NCBI GenBank assembly: GCA_028874995.1 | Contig: JAPPGM010000013.1 | Span: 1 to 63,225, forward strand | Source: Gemmatimonadota bacterium | Lineage (GTDB): Bacteria > Gemmatimonadota > Gemmatimonadetes > Longimicrobiales > Gaopeijiaceae | Direction of reading: 5' to 3' | Length of the DNA stretch: 63,225 bases | The notes under the pieces: generated by a model | The model's database searches: none | What the model saw: the letters and a program-made list of their open reading frames with translations, nothing else | What the model was told of the DNA's origin: nothing | Position numbers and translations under genes: made by a program | Shown here: positions 33,497 through 42,058 of the stretch, one piece after another | Layout of the letters: every line of letters begins with the position of its first letter | Position numbering within the stretch: position 1 is the stretch's first letter

Positions 33497-34357
33497 ATGA
33501 ACACCTTGGCGAAGTGGACCTGTCCGCTGGCGATCGTGCTGGCGGGTGCCTGCTACGGAGTGAACCGCGTCGAAGGCGGCACGGCAGCCGATGCACCGGC
33601 CCCCGCTGTCCCGCTCGCCTCCACCGACGACACAGCCGACCCCCTTGTAGCCCCGACACGCCCGGAAGACGCCGAGGTCGATGCGTGGCTCGCCCGGCTC
33701 GATTCCCTGATGACCATTCCGGAAAACGCCTACGACATCTTCGACAAGGGACGCAAGCAGCTGCGGGCGTTCAACGACTCTCTTCGCGGCACGCTTCTCT
33801 CCCCGGAACAGACGGGGCGCATCCTGGCCTACATGGACGAGCTCCTCGCCAGACATCCCGAAGCCCGCAAGCTGATCACGGAACATCGTCACCTGGTCGA
33901 GAATCTGACGCCCGGGAAGGTCGCGCCCGACATCGTGGGCACGGACATCGATGGGGTCGAGTTCCGGCTCGCGGACTACCGGGGGAACATTGTGGTTTTG
34001 TTCTTCACTGGTGAGTGGTGTGCGCCCTGCCGTGCGGCGTACCCGTTCCAACGGCGGATGCTGAAGCGTTACAGGGACGAGAAGGTCGTTCTGCTGGGCG
34101 TCAACAGCGACCGCGACCTCGAAACGGTGAAGGAGGCCAAGGAGCGGGAAGGGCTCCACTACCGTACCTGGTGGGACGAGTCCACTCGGGGACCTATCGC
34201 GGAGTCGTGGGTTGTGTGGGCGTGGCCGACGACATACATCCTCGACGGGCAGGGCGTCATCCGGCATGTAAACCCGGACCTGAAACAGCTGATCGAGGTG
34301 GTTGACGCCTTGTTGCGGGAGCAGCGGGCCGCCGATTCGGCCCATCCTACCATGTAG
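33497..34357 (+). CDS. TlpA-like thioredoxin, one helical unit
   Basis: A 286-residue protein. The hydrophobic leader (TLAKWTCPLAIVLAGACYG) has a Cys, but the lipobox is weak. One helical unit spans about residues 50-135 (AEVDAWLARLDSLMTIPENAYDIFDKGR ... LSPEQTGRILAYMDELLARHPEARKLI), followed by NLTPGKVAPDIVGTDIDG and a TlpA/thioredoxin domain with CAPC at 175-178. Conserved blocks are VVLLGVNSDRDLETVKEAKE, YRTWWDE and a WPTTYILD segment holding the cis-Pro. It is the first member of the ten-gene family and the only one separated from the main array. Confidence 0.88.
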   Translation: MNTLAKWTCPLAIVLAGACYGVNRVEGGTAADAPAPAVPLASTDDTADPLVAPTRPEDAEVDAWLARLDSLMTIPENAYDIFDKGRKQLRAFNDSLRGTLLSPEQTGRILAYMDELLARHPEARKLITEHRHLVENLTPGKVAPDIVGTDIDGVEFRLADYRGNIVVLFFTGEWCAPCRAAYPFQRRMLKRYRDEKVVLLGVNSDRDLETVKEAKEREGLHYRTWWDESTRGPIAESWVVWAWPTTYILDGQGVIRHVNPDLKQLIEVVDALLREQRAADSAHPTM

Positions 34358-34459
34358 ACGCCCAGCGGGAGCTGCGATATTCGTCTGGAACCCGGTTGTG
34401 ATCCTCATCGGGGCGCGCGTATCTTGCAGGCACCCGGAACGACCCGGACGGAGGAAGTG

Positions 34460-34903
34460 ATGGATTGGTGGCAGACGGTCGGCCTGATGGCGACATTGGT
34501 GGCAACGGCTACGGCGGTGGCAACGCTGGGATGGCGTATCCAGCTAAGGATGCAGCGAGAGATCGCGGGGACCCGCCGGGAACTTGGCAGCGAAATCCAC
34601 AATATGCGCCAGGAACTTGGCCGGGATATGGCCAAGCTCCGCGACGACGTCAGCGCCGATATGGCCAAGCTCCGTGACGACATCGGTGCCGATATGGCCA
34701 GGCTCCGTGACGACGTCAGCGCCGACATGGCCAAGCTCCGCGACGACCTCGGGGCCGATATTGCTTCAGGAAGGGATGGACTCGTCAGCGTAGGCGAGGG
34801 GCTCGCTGAGCTTCGAGGTGAAGTGCGGGGCGTGCAGAAAGCCATGTTGGCCTTGCAGGAGGATTTTCGGATCCACGTGTACGGTAGAAGAGCACGCGCT
34901 TAG
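34460..34903 (+). CDS. Membrane-anchored hendecad coiled-coil protein
   Basis: A 147-residue protein starting at ATG 34460 with GGAGGAAG just upstream. One N-terminal membrane helix (WWQTVGLMATLVATATAVATL) is followed by a long charged helix. Four copies of an 11-residue repeat of the form DMAKLRDDVSA follow each other exactly, with preceding and following segments (EIHNMRQELGR, DIASGRDGLV) continuing the 11-residue period. Eleven-residue periodicity predicts a nearly straight or right-handed coiled coil. The frame to 34424 is open, but lacks this ribosome site. Function is unknown. Confidence 0.75.
   Translation: MDWWQTVGLMATLVATATAVATLGWRIQLRMQREIAGTRRELGSEIHNMRQELGRDMAKLRDDVSADMAKLRDDIGADMARLRDDVSADMAKLRDDLGADIASGRDGLVSVGEGLAELRGEVRGVQKAMLALQEDFRIHVYGRRARA
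34625..34756 (+). repeat. Four 33-bp tandem repeats inside the coiled-coil gene
   Basis: Four direct units of 33 bp, differing by a few mostly third-position changes, encode the 11-residue repeats. Units 1 and 3 end alike (GTCAGCGCC) and units 2 and 4 end alike (TCGGGGCC or TCGGTGCC), so the array may have grown by duplicating a pair. Confidence 0.9.
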
Positions 34904-34933
34904 TAGGCGTCACGGTGCCAGCCATTGAAGAGG

Positions 34934-35827
34934 TCAGAACCGGGCCGCCACCGCGTCGCGCAGCCTTGGCGGGGCGAAGGTGCGCAGGAACCTTGCCACG
35001 TAGGCCATCCGGGTGACGTAGTAGCGCGCCCGGGGCCTCGAGCTCTCAAGCGCGTGGACGAGCTTGGCCGTCACAGCCTCGGGCCCGAGACTGAACGGAG
35101 CCCGCGACGGATTCGCACTCGCCATTCGCGGTTTCATCTTCGTCCGGTAGAACTCGTGCCAGACGCTGTCTTCGTCGTCGATCCACCGCTCGACGTGCGC
35201 CAGCGCCTTCTCGTGAAGGGGCGTTCCGTGGATGGGGCCCGGCAGGATCAGGGAGACCTTGATGTCCGTGCCGCGCAGTTCGAGGCGCAGGGCGTCGGTC
35301 AGCCCCTCCATGGCGTGCTTGGTCGCGGCGTAGGCACCGCTGAAGGGGATCGCGGCAAAGCCGAGCACCGAGGAGCAGTTGACGATCCGGCCCCGGCCGC
35401 GGGCCCGCATGGCCGGAAGCACGCGGCGCACGACCTCGTGCGGGCCGAAGAGGTTGACCTGGAAGATGGCGTCGAGGGCATCGCGGCCGAGATCCTCCAC
35501 AGCGGCGGGAATCGCGAGGGCACCGTTGTTGAATACCGCGTCTAGCGCGCCGTCGGTTCGTGACAGTGCTTCCGCGACCGCAGCTTTGACCGATGACGTG
35601 TCAACGTAATCGAGCGGGAAACTCTCGAGGCCCTCGTCGCGCAGACGCTCGCAGTCTTCTTCCCGCCGGCAGGTGGCGAAAACGGACCAGCCCCGGCGGC
35701 CCAGGGTCCTGGCCGCGTCGAGGCCGATGCCGGACGAGCAGCCGGTGATGAGGACGGTCTTCAGGGTGCCCGCTCCCGCAGCTCCACCGGCTGTCCGTGC
35801 GGTGTGTGGCGATAGGCGTCGGCCCAC
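34934..35827 (-). CDS. Short-chain dehydrogenase/reductase (SDR)
   Basis: The conserved SDR domain starts at residue 22: TVLITGCSSGIGLDAARTLGRRG is the glycine-rich nucleotide-binding motif, NNGALAI replaces NNAG, SSVLGFAAIPFSGAYAATKHAMEG holds the catalytic Ser-Tyr-Lys, and LILPGPIHGTPL follows. This pattern is of the classical NAD(P)-dependent type. The annotated ATG 35827 lies 67 bases inside the upstream gene; a non-ATG start near 35764, at that gene's stop codon, is possible. It is the last gene of the nitrile hydratase operon and might act on a related aldehyde or alcohol, by inference only. Confidence 0.88.
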   Translation of the reverse strand: MGRRLSPHTARTAGGAAGAGTLKTVLITGCSSGIGLDAARTLGRRGWSVFATCRREEDCERLRDEGLESFPLDYVDTSSVKAAVAEALSRTDGALDAVFNNGALAIPAAVEDLGRDALDAIFQVNLFGPHEVVRRVLPAMRARGRGRIVNCSSVLGFAAIPFSGAYAATKHAMEGLTDALRLELRGTDIKVSLILPGPIHGTPLHEKALAHVERWIDDEDSVWHEFYRTKMKPRMASANPSRAPFSLGPEAVTAKLVHALESSRPRARYYVTRMAYVARFLRTFAPPRLRDAVAARF

Positions 35828-36141
35828 GCCTCCTTGCGTTCGTCGAGGGCGGTCGCGCCGCTCAGGCCCCGTTCCACCACGAGGCGCTCCAGTGCCGCCA
35901 CCCAGTGATGGTAGTAGCGCGATCCGTCGTCCGGCTCGCCCCGGGCCGCCGCCGCCGCGAGTTCATCGGCGAGTGTTCGCGCCCAGGTCTTCCAGCTGAA
36001 GTGGCCCAGTTCCGACAGCCTTACCGCCAGGGCGAAAGCCTGGGCCTGCCACGGTTCGTCGAAGATGGGGCCATCTTCGTCGCGCGGCAGCGGTGGCAGT
36101 GCGGCGAGGCGGTCACGGTCCAATCGGGGCGAAGTCTTCAT
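35761..36141 (-). CDS. Nitrile hydratase accessory protein
   Basis: A 126-residue protein related to the N-terminal domain of the nitrile hydratase beta subunit, the type that delivers metal to the alpha subunit (activator/P14K group). Family blocks are FDEPWQAQAFALAVRLSELGHFSWKTWARTLADEL and YYHHWVAALERLVVERGL. GAGG lies about 6 bases before the start. It is encoded right after nthB, the usual order in cobalt-type nitrile hydratase operons. Confidence 0.85.
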   Translation of the reverse strand: MKTSPRLDRDRLAALPPLPRDEDGPIFDEPWQAQAFALAVRLSELGHFSWKTWARTLADELAAAAARGEPDDGSRYYHHWVAALERLVVERGLSGATALDERKEAWADAYRHTPHGQPVELRERAP

Positions 36142-36165
36142 CCGTACCTCACGCAGCCACCGCCA

Positions 36166-36819
36166 TCAAACCGCCTCCAGGTACTCTTCCCACAGGTCGA
36201 CGTAGACGGCGTCGCGCGCGGCCGCGCGGTCCCCCCACAGCTCCCGCGCCTCGAAGCGGACCGAGTAGACATGCTGTGGGAGGTCGCACGGCTGCCTGCC
36301 CACCCCGTCACTGTCCTGAAGCGCGTACACGCCGTAGTCCTCCACCACCGTCCCCACCCGCCCCCGCACGTACCGCGGCTGACGGTTGTGAGCGACCGGA
36401 TGCAGGTTCCGCGCCCGCACCCTGTCGTTGGGACGGAACCGGGCGGCCACAGCCACGTCGAGTCGACCGAACCCCAGCGAACTCGTGTCCGCGCGGGGCA
36501 GGATCTCAGGCGTCCGCACACCGGCATCCGGCCGGCCACTCGCCAACTCGTGTTCGCTCACCAGCCCGCTTCCGGACAGCCAGTTCACGATCATGTGGAA
36601 CCAGCGCTCGTAGTACGACATCCGCAGGTAGTCGGCGGGCGAAATGTTCTCGAGGACGAACCTGAATCCGGGCCAGTCACGGCCGCGCCCCCACCGCCGC
36701 ACCGCCCGATTCAGCGCGTACACCCTGCCCTCCCAGTGATGATGGAAGACGGGTTCGTTCTCTTCGCGCTCCACCGGTCCGAAGCCGTCCATCCCGCCCA
36801 TGTCGTGGATGCCGTTCAT
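36166..36819 (-). CDS. nthB: Nitrile hydratase, beta subunit
   Basis: A 217-residue protein with the complete beta-subunit pattern: [36 protein letters not shown] at the N-terminus, [18 protein letters not shown], the [33 protein letters not shown] beta-barrel segment, and [32 protein letters not shown] at the C-terminus. With the alpha subunit it hydrates nitriles to amides. Its start overlaps the alpha-subunit stop by 4 bases (ATGA). Confidence 0.95.
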   Translation of the reverse strand: MNGIHDMGGMDGFGPVEREENEPVFHHHWEGRVYALNRAVRRWGRGRDWPGFRFVLENISPADYLRMSYYERWFHMIVNWLSGSGLVSEHELASGRPDAGVRTPEILPRADTSSLGFGRLDVAVAARFRPNDRVRARNLHPVAHNRQPRYVRGRVGTVVEDYGVYALQDSDGVGRQPCDLPQHVYSVRFEARELWGDRAAARDAVYVDLWEEYLEAV

Positions 36820-37577
36820 GGTCCGCCTCCTGGGGACTCCGGCGCGGAAACCCCGGCCACCCCGATCATCGAGTCGCGAGTCACCAGGTCGGCGAGCTCT
36901 TCTTCCGTCAGGTCCTCCGTGCCGGGCGGCCGTTCCGGAAGCACCAGGTAGCGAATCTCGGCGGTGCTGTCCCAGACGCGCACCTCCACCTCATCGGGCA
37001 CGTCCAGGCCGAATTCGCGCAGCACCTCGCGCGGCTCGATCACGGTACGGGCCCGGTACGCCGACGACTTGTACCACGACGGGGGCAGGCCCAGCGTCGG
37101 CCACGGATAGCACGAACACAACGTACACACAATGACGTTGTGCACCCTGTCCGTGTTCTCCACGACCTTCATGTGCTCGCCCTGGCGGCCCAGGTAGTCG
37201 AACTCCGCGATGGCGGCAGTGCCGTCGGCCAGCAGGCGTTTGCGGTACTCTGGATCGACCCACGCGCGCGCCACCACCCGCGCACCGTTCCGCGGCCCGA
37301 TCCGGTTCTCGTACCTGTCCACGATCTCGTCGAGCTCCGCCGGATCGACCATGCCCTTCCGGACCAGCACCGATTCGAGCGCTTTCACGCGGAGGGCGAT
37401 GTCGTCGGGGACAATCTGGTGATCATGGACGTGGTCGTGGCCATCGTGGTGTTGGCCGTGCCCGTGGCCGTGATGTTCGTCGTGGGCGTGGCCGTGATCG
37501 TCGTGATCGTGGTGAGCGTCGTGGCCATCGTGAGTGTGACGTTGACCGCGACCGTGACCGTGTTCGTTTTCGCGCAT
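36816..37577 (-). CDS. nthA: Nitrile hydratase, alpha subunit (cobalt-type) with His-rich N-terminus
   Basis: A 253-residue alpha subunit. The metal-binding motif [11 protein letters not shown] (Cys151, Cys154, Cys156) has Thr in the third position, which marks the cobalt type; iron enzymes have VCSLCSC. The core also shows [24 protein letters not shown] and [24 protein letters not shown]. Residues about 5-54 are an extra stretch rich in His (21 His), Asp and Gly, before the usual N-terminus. The start ATG 37577 is chosen because AAGGAG lies 6 bases upstream; upstream ATGs at 37598 and 37625 are less supported. The His-rich part probably binds metal ions. Confidence 0.93.
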   Translation of the reverse strand: MRENEHGHGRGQRHTHDGHDAHHDHDDHGHAHDEHHGHGHGQHHDGHDHVHDHQIVPDDIALRVKALESVLVRKGMVDPAELDEIVDRYENRIGPRNGARVVARAWVDPEYRKRLLADGTAAIAEFDYLGRQGEHMKVVENTDRVHNVIVCTLCSCYPWPTLGLPPSWYKSSAYRARTVIEPREVLREFGLDVPDEVEVRVWDSTAEIRYLVLPERPPGTEDLTEEELADLVTRDSMIGVAGVSAPESPGGGP

Positions 37578-37792
37578 GCGCTGCTCCTTGCCGCCCATCG
37601 TGGCCGGGCGCGCGGAGTTACGCAAGTTCGCAACCGGACGGACCCCCGCTGGAGCGGACGCACCTCACCGGTCCCCGGAAAACCATCCGTCGCCCGATGG
37701 GATCAAACCATGATAACCGGACCCCGAATCACGACCCACTTCGAGAGCCGGGTCCCCCATCACCGCGAGTACCCCCGACAGGGAGGCCCAGA

Positions 37793-39826
37793 ATGCGCAG
37801 GTCCGTGGCCGTGGCAACGGCGCTCATCGTATCCTCTGTTCTCGTGTTCCTGGCATCCCGCGCCGCAAACGGCCCCTCCACGGCCGACGCGGATCCGGCC
37901 ATCGACATCCCCGCCGCAGCCCTCAGGATGTGGTATCCGCCGGTCCAGGAATTCGACAACGATGGCGAGCCCCTCGAAGACGAGCGCTTCGACGCGCTCA
38001 TGGCAGTCCTCGACGAGGCGATGACCGCCGAGGAAACCCTCGCGGACCCGGGACGCAGCATCTACCCGAACGTTCAGGGCTTCATCCGCCGAATCGCCGT
38101 CCCGGCGCTATCGGAAGAACAGACCGAGCGGGCGGCCGCCTACCTCACCGGCCTCGTCGACCGCTTTCCGGAGCACGAACGCCGGATCCGGAGGCAGATC
38201 TCGACGTTCGAATACAACGCCCCGTCGCGCAGGACGGTCCCCTCCTTCTGGGTATCGGTCCAGTCCCACGCCTATCCGGGCAGCCTCTATCCCGAGGACG
38301 GTTCCTTTGCGGACGAGCACATCGATCGGCGGCTGGCCGGGCTGCGCGCCTTGCTGGAGCTTCCCGAAACGGTCAACGACCTGGAAAGGGAAGCCGGACG
38401 GATGCTCAAGAACTTCACCCAGCTCTTGCAGTTCGCGGAGGTCAGCGACGAGCAGGCCGACAGGATCATCGCCCAGTTCGACGCCGTCGCCGGGAAACAT
38501 CCGGAACTCGGGGAGATGATCGACGAGCAGCGCCGCTACGTCGAATACCTGCTCCCCGGCCGGGTGGCCCGGAACATCGTCGGGAAGGACTTGGAAGGGG
38601 TCGAGTTCTCACTGGAGGACTATCGCGGCAACATCGTGGTCCTCGTATTCTCGGGACAGTGGTGCGGTCCCTGCCGCGAAGAGTATCCCTACCACAGCTT
38701 CGCCCTGGAGCACTACAGGGACGACCCGGTCGTGTTCCTGGGTGTCAACAGCGACCCCGACATCGAGACGATGCGCGAAGCGAAGGCCAGCGGGGAGGCG
38801 CCGGCGTACCGCAGCTGGTGGGACGAATCGACCAAGGGACCCATCGCAACGGACTGGCAGGTCGCGGGCTGGCCCGCCGTCTACGTTCTGGACCGGGAGG
38901 GCGTAATCCGTCACACGAACATGCGCGGCGCGGGCCTCATTGTCGTGCTCGACGAGATGCTGGCGGACATGCGCGGGGGTGAGCCGGGGCGGGCGGTGCA
39001 CCACGAAGACGAACGGTTCGAAGCACTGCCGTACCCGGACGACTGGTCTCCCGACGGCTGGTTCTTCACCGACGATCAGATCGATGGCATGCTCGGCGCA
39101 TTGGACGCCATCCTCGAGCTTCCCGAAACCGTCGAGGACTTCGAGCGCAATGCGGGGCCCGTCTTCGGCGACTTCACCGCGCGCCTGCAAACGGGCCGGA
39201 TCAGCGACGAGCATACGGAGCAGGTTCTCGCCTACTTCGACGCCTTCGTGGAGGACCATCCGGCATTGGCGCAGATGATCGACGAACGGCGGCGCTACAT
39301 GGAGCACCTGATCCCGGGGCGGACGGCCCGGAACATCGTCGGGAAGGATCTCGACGGGGTCGAGTTCTCGCTGGAGGACTACCGTGGCAACGTTGTAGTG
39401 CTGGTCTTCTCGGGGGAGTGGTGCGGGCCCTGCCGCGACGAGTACCCCTACCACCGCTTCGCCATGGAACCCTACAAGGACGACCCGGTGGTCTTCCTCG
39501 GGGTCAACAGCGACGTCGACACCGAGACGATCCTTGCGTCGAAGGCCAGGGGTGAGGCCCCGGACTACCGCATGTGGTGGGACGGTCACGGCCAGCCCGA
39601 CGCCGAGGCCGAGGCCGCGGACGGCCCGATCGCGAAGGCCTGGAACGTGCGGGGGTGGCCATCCGTCTTCATGATCGATCAGGACGGCGTGATCCGCTAC
39701 ATCAACAAGCGGGGCGGCGAGCTGATCCAGGTGCTCGACTGGATGGTGATGGATGTTCGCCGGGCGGAGTTCGAGGCGGAGGGGGGGGCGGCGACCGAGA
39801 CGGCTGCGGGAGAGGAAGGAGTGTGA
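37793..39826 (+). CDS. TlpA-like fusion: two helical units, Trx, one unit, Trx
   Basis: A 677-residue protein with GGGAGG 8 bases before its ATG and a single N-terminal signal-anchor helix (RSVAVATALIVSSVLVFLAS). Two helical units (about 45-165 and 175-260) lead to a first TlpA domain with CGPC at 291-294. A third unit (about 410-510) and a second TlpA domain with CGPC at 544-547 follow. Each domain is preceded by PGRxARNIVGKDLxGVEFSLEDYRGN. Order and sequence suggest that a two-unit gene like that at 42059 was joined to a one-unit gene. The C-terminal tail is Glu/Ala-rich. Confidence 0.9.
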   Translation: MRRSVAVATALIVSSVLVFLASRAANGPSTADADPAIDIPAAALRMWYPPVQEFDNDGEPLEDERFDALMAVLDEAMTAEETLADPGRSIYPNVQGFIRRIAVPALSEEQTERAAAYLTGLVDRFPEHERRIRRQISTFEYNAPSRRTVPSFWVSVQSHAYPGSLYPEDGSFADEHIDRRLAGLRALLELPETVNDLEREAGRMLKNFTQLLQFAEVSDEQADRIIAQFDAVAGKHPELGEMIDEQRRYVEYLLPGRVARNIVGKDLEGVEFSLEDYRGNIVVLVFSGQWCGPCREEYPYHSFALEHYRDDPVVFLGVNSDPDIETMREAKASGEAPAYRSWWDESTKGPIATDWQVAGWPAVYVLDREGVIRHTNMRGAGLIVVLDEMLADMRGGEPGRAVHHEDERFEALPYPDDWSPDGWFFTDDQIDGMLGALDAILELPETVEDFERNAGPVFGDFTARLQTGRISDEHTEQVLAYFDAFVEDHPALAQMIDERRRYMEHLIPGRTARNIVGKDLDGVEFSLEDYRGNVVVLVFSGEWCGPCRDEYPYHRFAMEPYKDDPVVFLGVNSDVDTETILASKARGEAPDYRMWWDGHGQPDAEAEAADGPIAKAWNVRGWPSVFMIDQDGVIRYINKRGGELIQVLDWMVMDVRRAEFEAEGGAATETAAGEEGV

Positions 39827-39948
39827 GGCGGTTGGCGAAATCCCACGACACGGTTCCGGCGTCGTTGTGTCAGTCATCGTCGCGGCAAATCGCCATCGGC
39901 TGCTACCTGGCAGCCCGTGGACAATATCCCCCCGACATTCGAGCGGCG

Positions 39949-40974
39949 ATGCATCCAGCCTGGCCGCTCCGCTTCACCGTTTCACGGTGTAAAGAAAACA
40001 TTACATTCTGTCAATCACAGTATACATTCAAAGATCCCAGGGCTTCGCTCGGCGTTGCTCCTCGGGCGAATAGCCCTGCTATTCCCGACTCGTCGCGCCT
40101 TGCCAGCCCGGCGCCTCGCCGCTCTCGGTGCTCGGGCGGCTTTGTCCACGGACTGCTGGCGGCGACCTTGTTCGTGGCGGCATGCTCGGGAAACAGCGGT
40201 CCCGACGCGGCCATGGGCCGTTCTCTGGACGCATTCCGGGCAGTGAAGATCACAACTGACACGATACCGCCGGAAGACTTCCAGGTTGACCGATTGCTCA
40301 CGGCTCTGGACTCGCTGCTGGTCCTTCCCGAGACACCGTTCGGCTTCGAGAGCGATGCCCGGGACTATTTGCGTTACCTGGGCATATTCCTCGGAGATGC
40401 TCGCCTGACCCCTGAGCAGACCGACCGTGTTGTCGCCCGGCTTGACCGGATCGAAGCTCGATACCCCGTCCTTGGGAGTATGGTCGACGATCAACGGTTC
40501 CGGGCCCGGAATCTGATCCCCGGCAAGATCGCGCCGAACATCATGGGGACCGACACGGACGGGAACGAATTCAAGCTTGCCGACTACCGGGGAAACATCG
40601 TCGTGCTGGTTTTTTCCGGTGACTGGTGCGCACCCTGCCGCGAGGAGTACCCCTACCAGCGACGGATGCTCGAGCGGTACCGGGACGAAAAGGTCGTCCT
40701 GCTGGGAGTCAGCGCCGACTACACGTTCAAGAGGATGCAGGAAGTCAGAGAGCAGGAGGGTCTCGACTACCGCACCTGGTGGGACGGACCGCCCATCGGC
40801 CCCATCTCCGCTTCCTGGAAAGTCTGGGCGTTCCCCGAAATCTACGTCCTGGACACAGACGGGGTGATCCTACATGTGGAAGAGCGCGGGGACGACTTGA
40901 TCGAGGCGGTCGACAAGGCACTGGCCAGAAGCTGGGAGCCGAACGGCGAGGCGGGTACACCGCCATCATCCTGA
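39949..40974 (+). CDS. TlpA-like lipoprotein, one helical unit (start uncertain)
   Basis: The recognisable protein starts with FVHGLLAATLFVAACSGNSG, an excellent lipobox, but the only ATG in frame is at 39949, 66 codons earlier, and that stretch looks unlike a leader and contains an AT-rich promoter-like motif (39999-40029). No GTG or TTG is available in between. A non-standard start or a damaged 5' end is likely. The rest is intact: one helical unit (FQVDRLLTALDSLLVLPETPFGFES ... LTPEQTDRVVARLDRIEARYP), NLIPGKIAPNIMGTDTDG and a TlpA domain with CAPC at 227-230 of the long form. VSAD replaces the usual VNSD. Confidence 0.75.
   Translation: MHPAWPLRFTVSRCKENITFCQSQYTFKDPRASLGVAPRANSPAIPDSSRLASPAPRRSRCSGGFVHGLLAATLFVAACSGNSGPDAAMGRSLDAFRAVKITTDTIPPEDFQVDRLLTALDSLLVLPETPFGFESDARDYLRYLGIFLGDARLTPEQTDRVVARLDRIEARYPVLGSMVDDQRFRARNLIPGKIAPNIMGTDTDGNEFKLADYRGNIVVLVFSGDWCAPCREEYPYQRRMLERYRDEKVVLLGVSADYTFKRMQEVREQEGLDYRTWWDGPPIGPISASWKVWAFPEIYVLDTDGVILHVEERGDDLIEAVDKALARSWEPNGEAGTPPSS
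39999..40029 (+). promoter_or_regulatory. AT-rich 31-bp motif shared with 58536-58566
   Basis: It begins CATTACATT and ends AGTATACATTC, with TGTCAATCAC between. Of 31 bases, 25 match the site at 58536-58566, with no gaps. The minus-strand site at 47203-47230 shares TTACA, TGTCAA and AGTATAC at the same spacing. It lies upstream of the lipoprotein-coding part of the TlpA-like gene and suggests a common promoter or operator. Confidence 0.55.
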
Positions 40975-41118
40975 CCGGGTTGGCCACCCCCCGCGGAGAG
41001 ACCCCACTGGCAAGCAACCACCCCACCATTGCCGGGGAAACCATCGGTCACCCAGTTTCGTCAGAATTGATGAGCGGACCCGTGTCATGACCTCATTGCC
41101 GGAAGAGCGAGGCCCCCG

Positions 41119-41934
41119 ATGAATACAAGACCCGCCGCCAGATGGCTCACCCTTCTCACAATCTCCCTGTTGACAGCCTGCGGCACGGGCCGCTGGGAAA
41201 TCGCGCACGAGGATTTCCGGAGTATCGTAGCCGGACACCCGGAAGGTACGTTCTTCGCGGACGAACAGGTCGACCAGCTGATCGCAACCCTGGATTCGGT
41301 GTTGGCGCTGCCCGAGACCGTCAAGAGCTTCAGGCGCCAGGGCCAACGCTACCTGCAGGGGTTCCGCTGGGCCCTGGGCAAGGGGCTCGTTACTGCGGAA
41401 CAGAGCCACCGCGTCGGCGAGCACCTGGAAGACCTCAAGGCGGATCATTCACGCCACGCGAAGATGATCGACGAGCAGCGGCGCCTTCTCGTCCTGACGC
41501 CGGGGCAGGTTGCGCAGAACATCGTCGGCACCGACACCGACGGGACCAGGTTCACCCTCGAGGAATACCGCGGCAACATCGTCGTGTTGATCTTCTCGGG
41601 CGAGTGGTGCGGCCCCTGCCGTGAAGAGTACCCCTACCAGCGCGAGATGCTGGAGCGCTACAAGGGCGAAAACGTGGTCCTGCTCGGGGTCAACAGCGAC
41701 GACGAGCTGGAGACGGCCCGGGAAGCGAAGGAGCGGGAGCAGCTGCACTACCGCACCTGGTGGGACGGCGGCACCGACGGACCCATCTCCACCGCGTGGG
41801 ATGTCTGGGCATGGCCGAGCACCTTCATCATGGACGGAGAAGGCGTGATCCGTTTTCTGAACAGGCGGGCCGAACGGATGAGCGAGGCGGTCGACCAGCT
41901 GCTCGAGGAGACGGGGGCGGACGGATCGACGTAA
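41119..41934 (+). CDS. TlpA-like lipoprotein, one helical unit
   Basis: A 271-residue lipoprotein (RWLTLLTISLLTAC lipobox) with one helical unit (TFFADEQVDQLIATLDSVLALPETVKSFRRQG ... LVTAEQSHRVGEHLEDLKADHSRHAKMIDEQR). A shortened VLTPGQVAQNIVGTDTDG linker leads to the TlpA domain with CGPC at 164-167, VVLLGVNSDDELETAREAKE, YRTWWDGGTDGPIS and WPSTFIMDGEG. It is the most compact member of the family and may show the ancestral one-unit form. The upstream gene ends 144 bases before it. Confidence 0.9.
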   Translation: MNTRPAARWLTLLTISLLTACGTGRWEIAHEDFRSIVAGHPEGTFFADEQVDQLIATLDSVLALPETVKSFRRQGQRYLQGFRWALGKGLVTAEQSHRVGEHLEDLKADHSRHAKMIDEQRRLLVLTPGQVAQNIVGTDTDGTRFTLEEYRGNIVVLIFSGEWCGPCREEYPYQREMLERYKGENVVLLGVNSDDELETAREAKEREQLHYRTWWDGGTDGPISTAWDVWAWPSTFIMDGEGVIRFLNRRAERMSEAVDQLLEETGADGST

Positions 41935-42058
41935 AGTAACTGGCCAATCCCCCGCCTCCACCCCATGTTGAAGCCATCGGCGGTGCGACGAAAGAACTGA
42001 GAATCCGACACCGGCCCAGGTGCGGACGCACGCCGATGCCACATGGGAGGCCCCCGCA

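Noticed and set aside
34625-34756. 33-bp tandem repeats as a CRISPR array
   Set aside because: The repeats are contiguous without spacers, stay in frame and code for a regular 11-residue helix repeat.
37140-38024. Plus-strand frame with a highly hydrophobic stretch ([15 protein letters not shown])
   Set aside because: It is the antisense of the His-rich codons of nthA; GTG/GTC codons arise from the complement of CAC/GAC. It is not a membrane protein.
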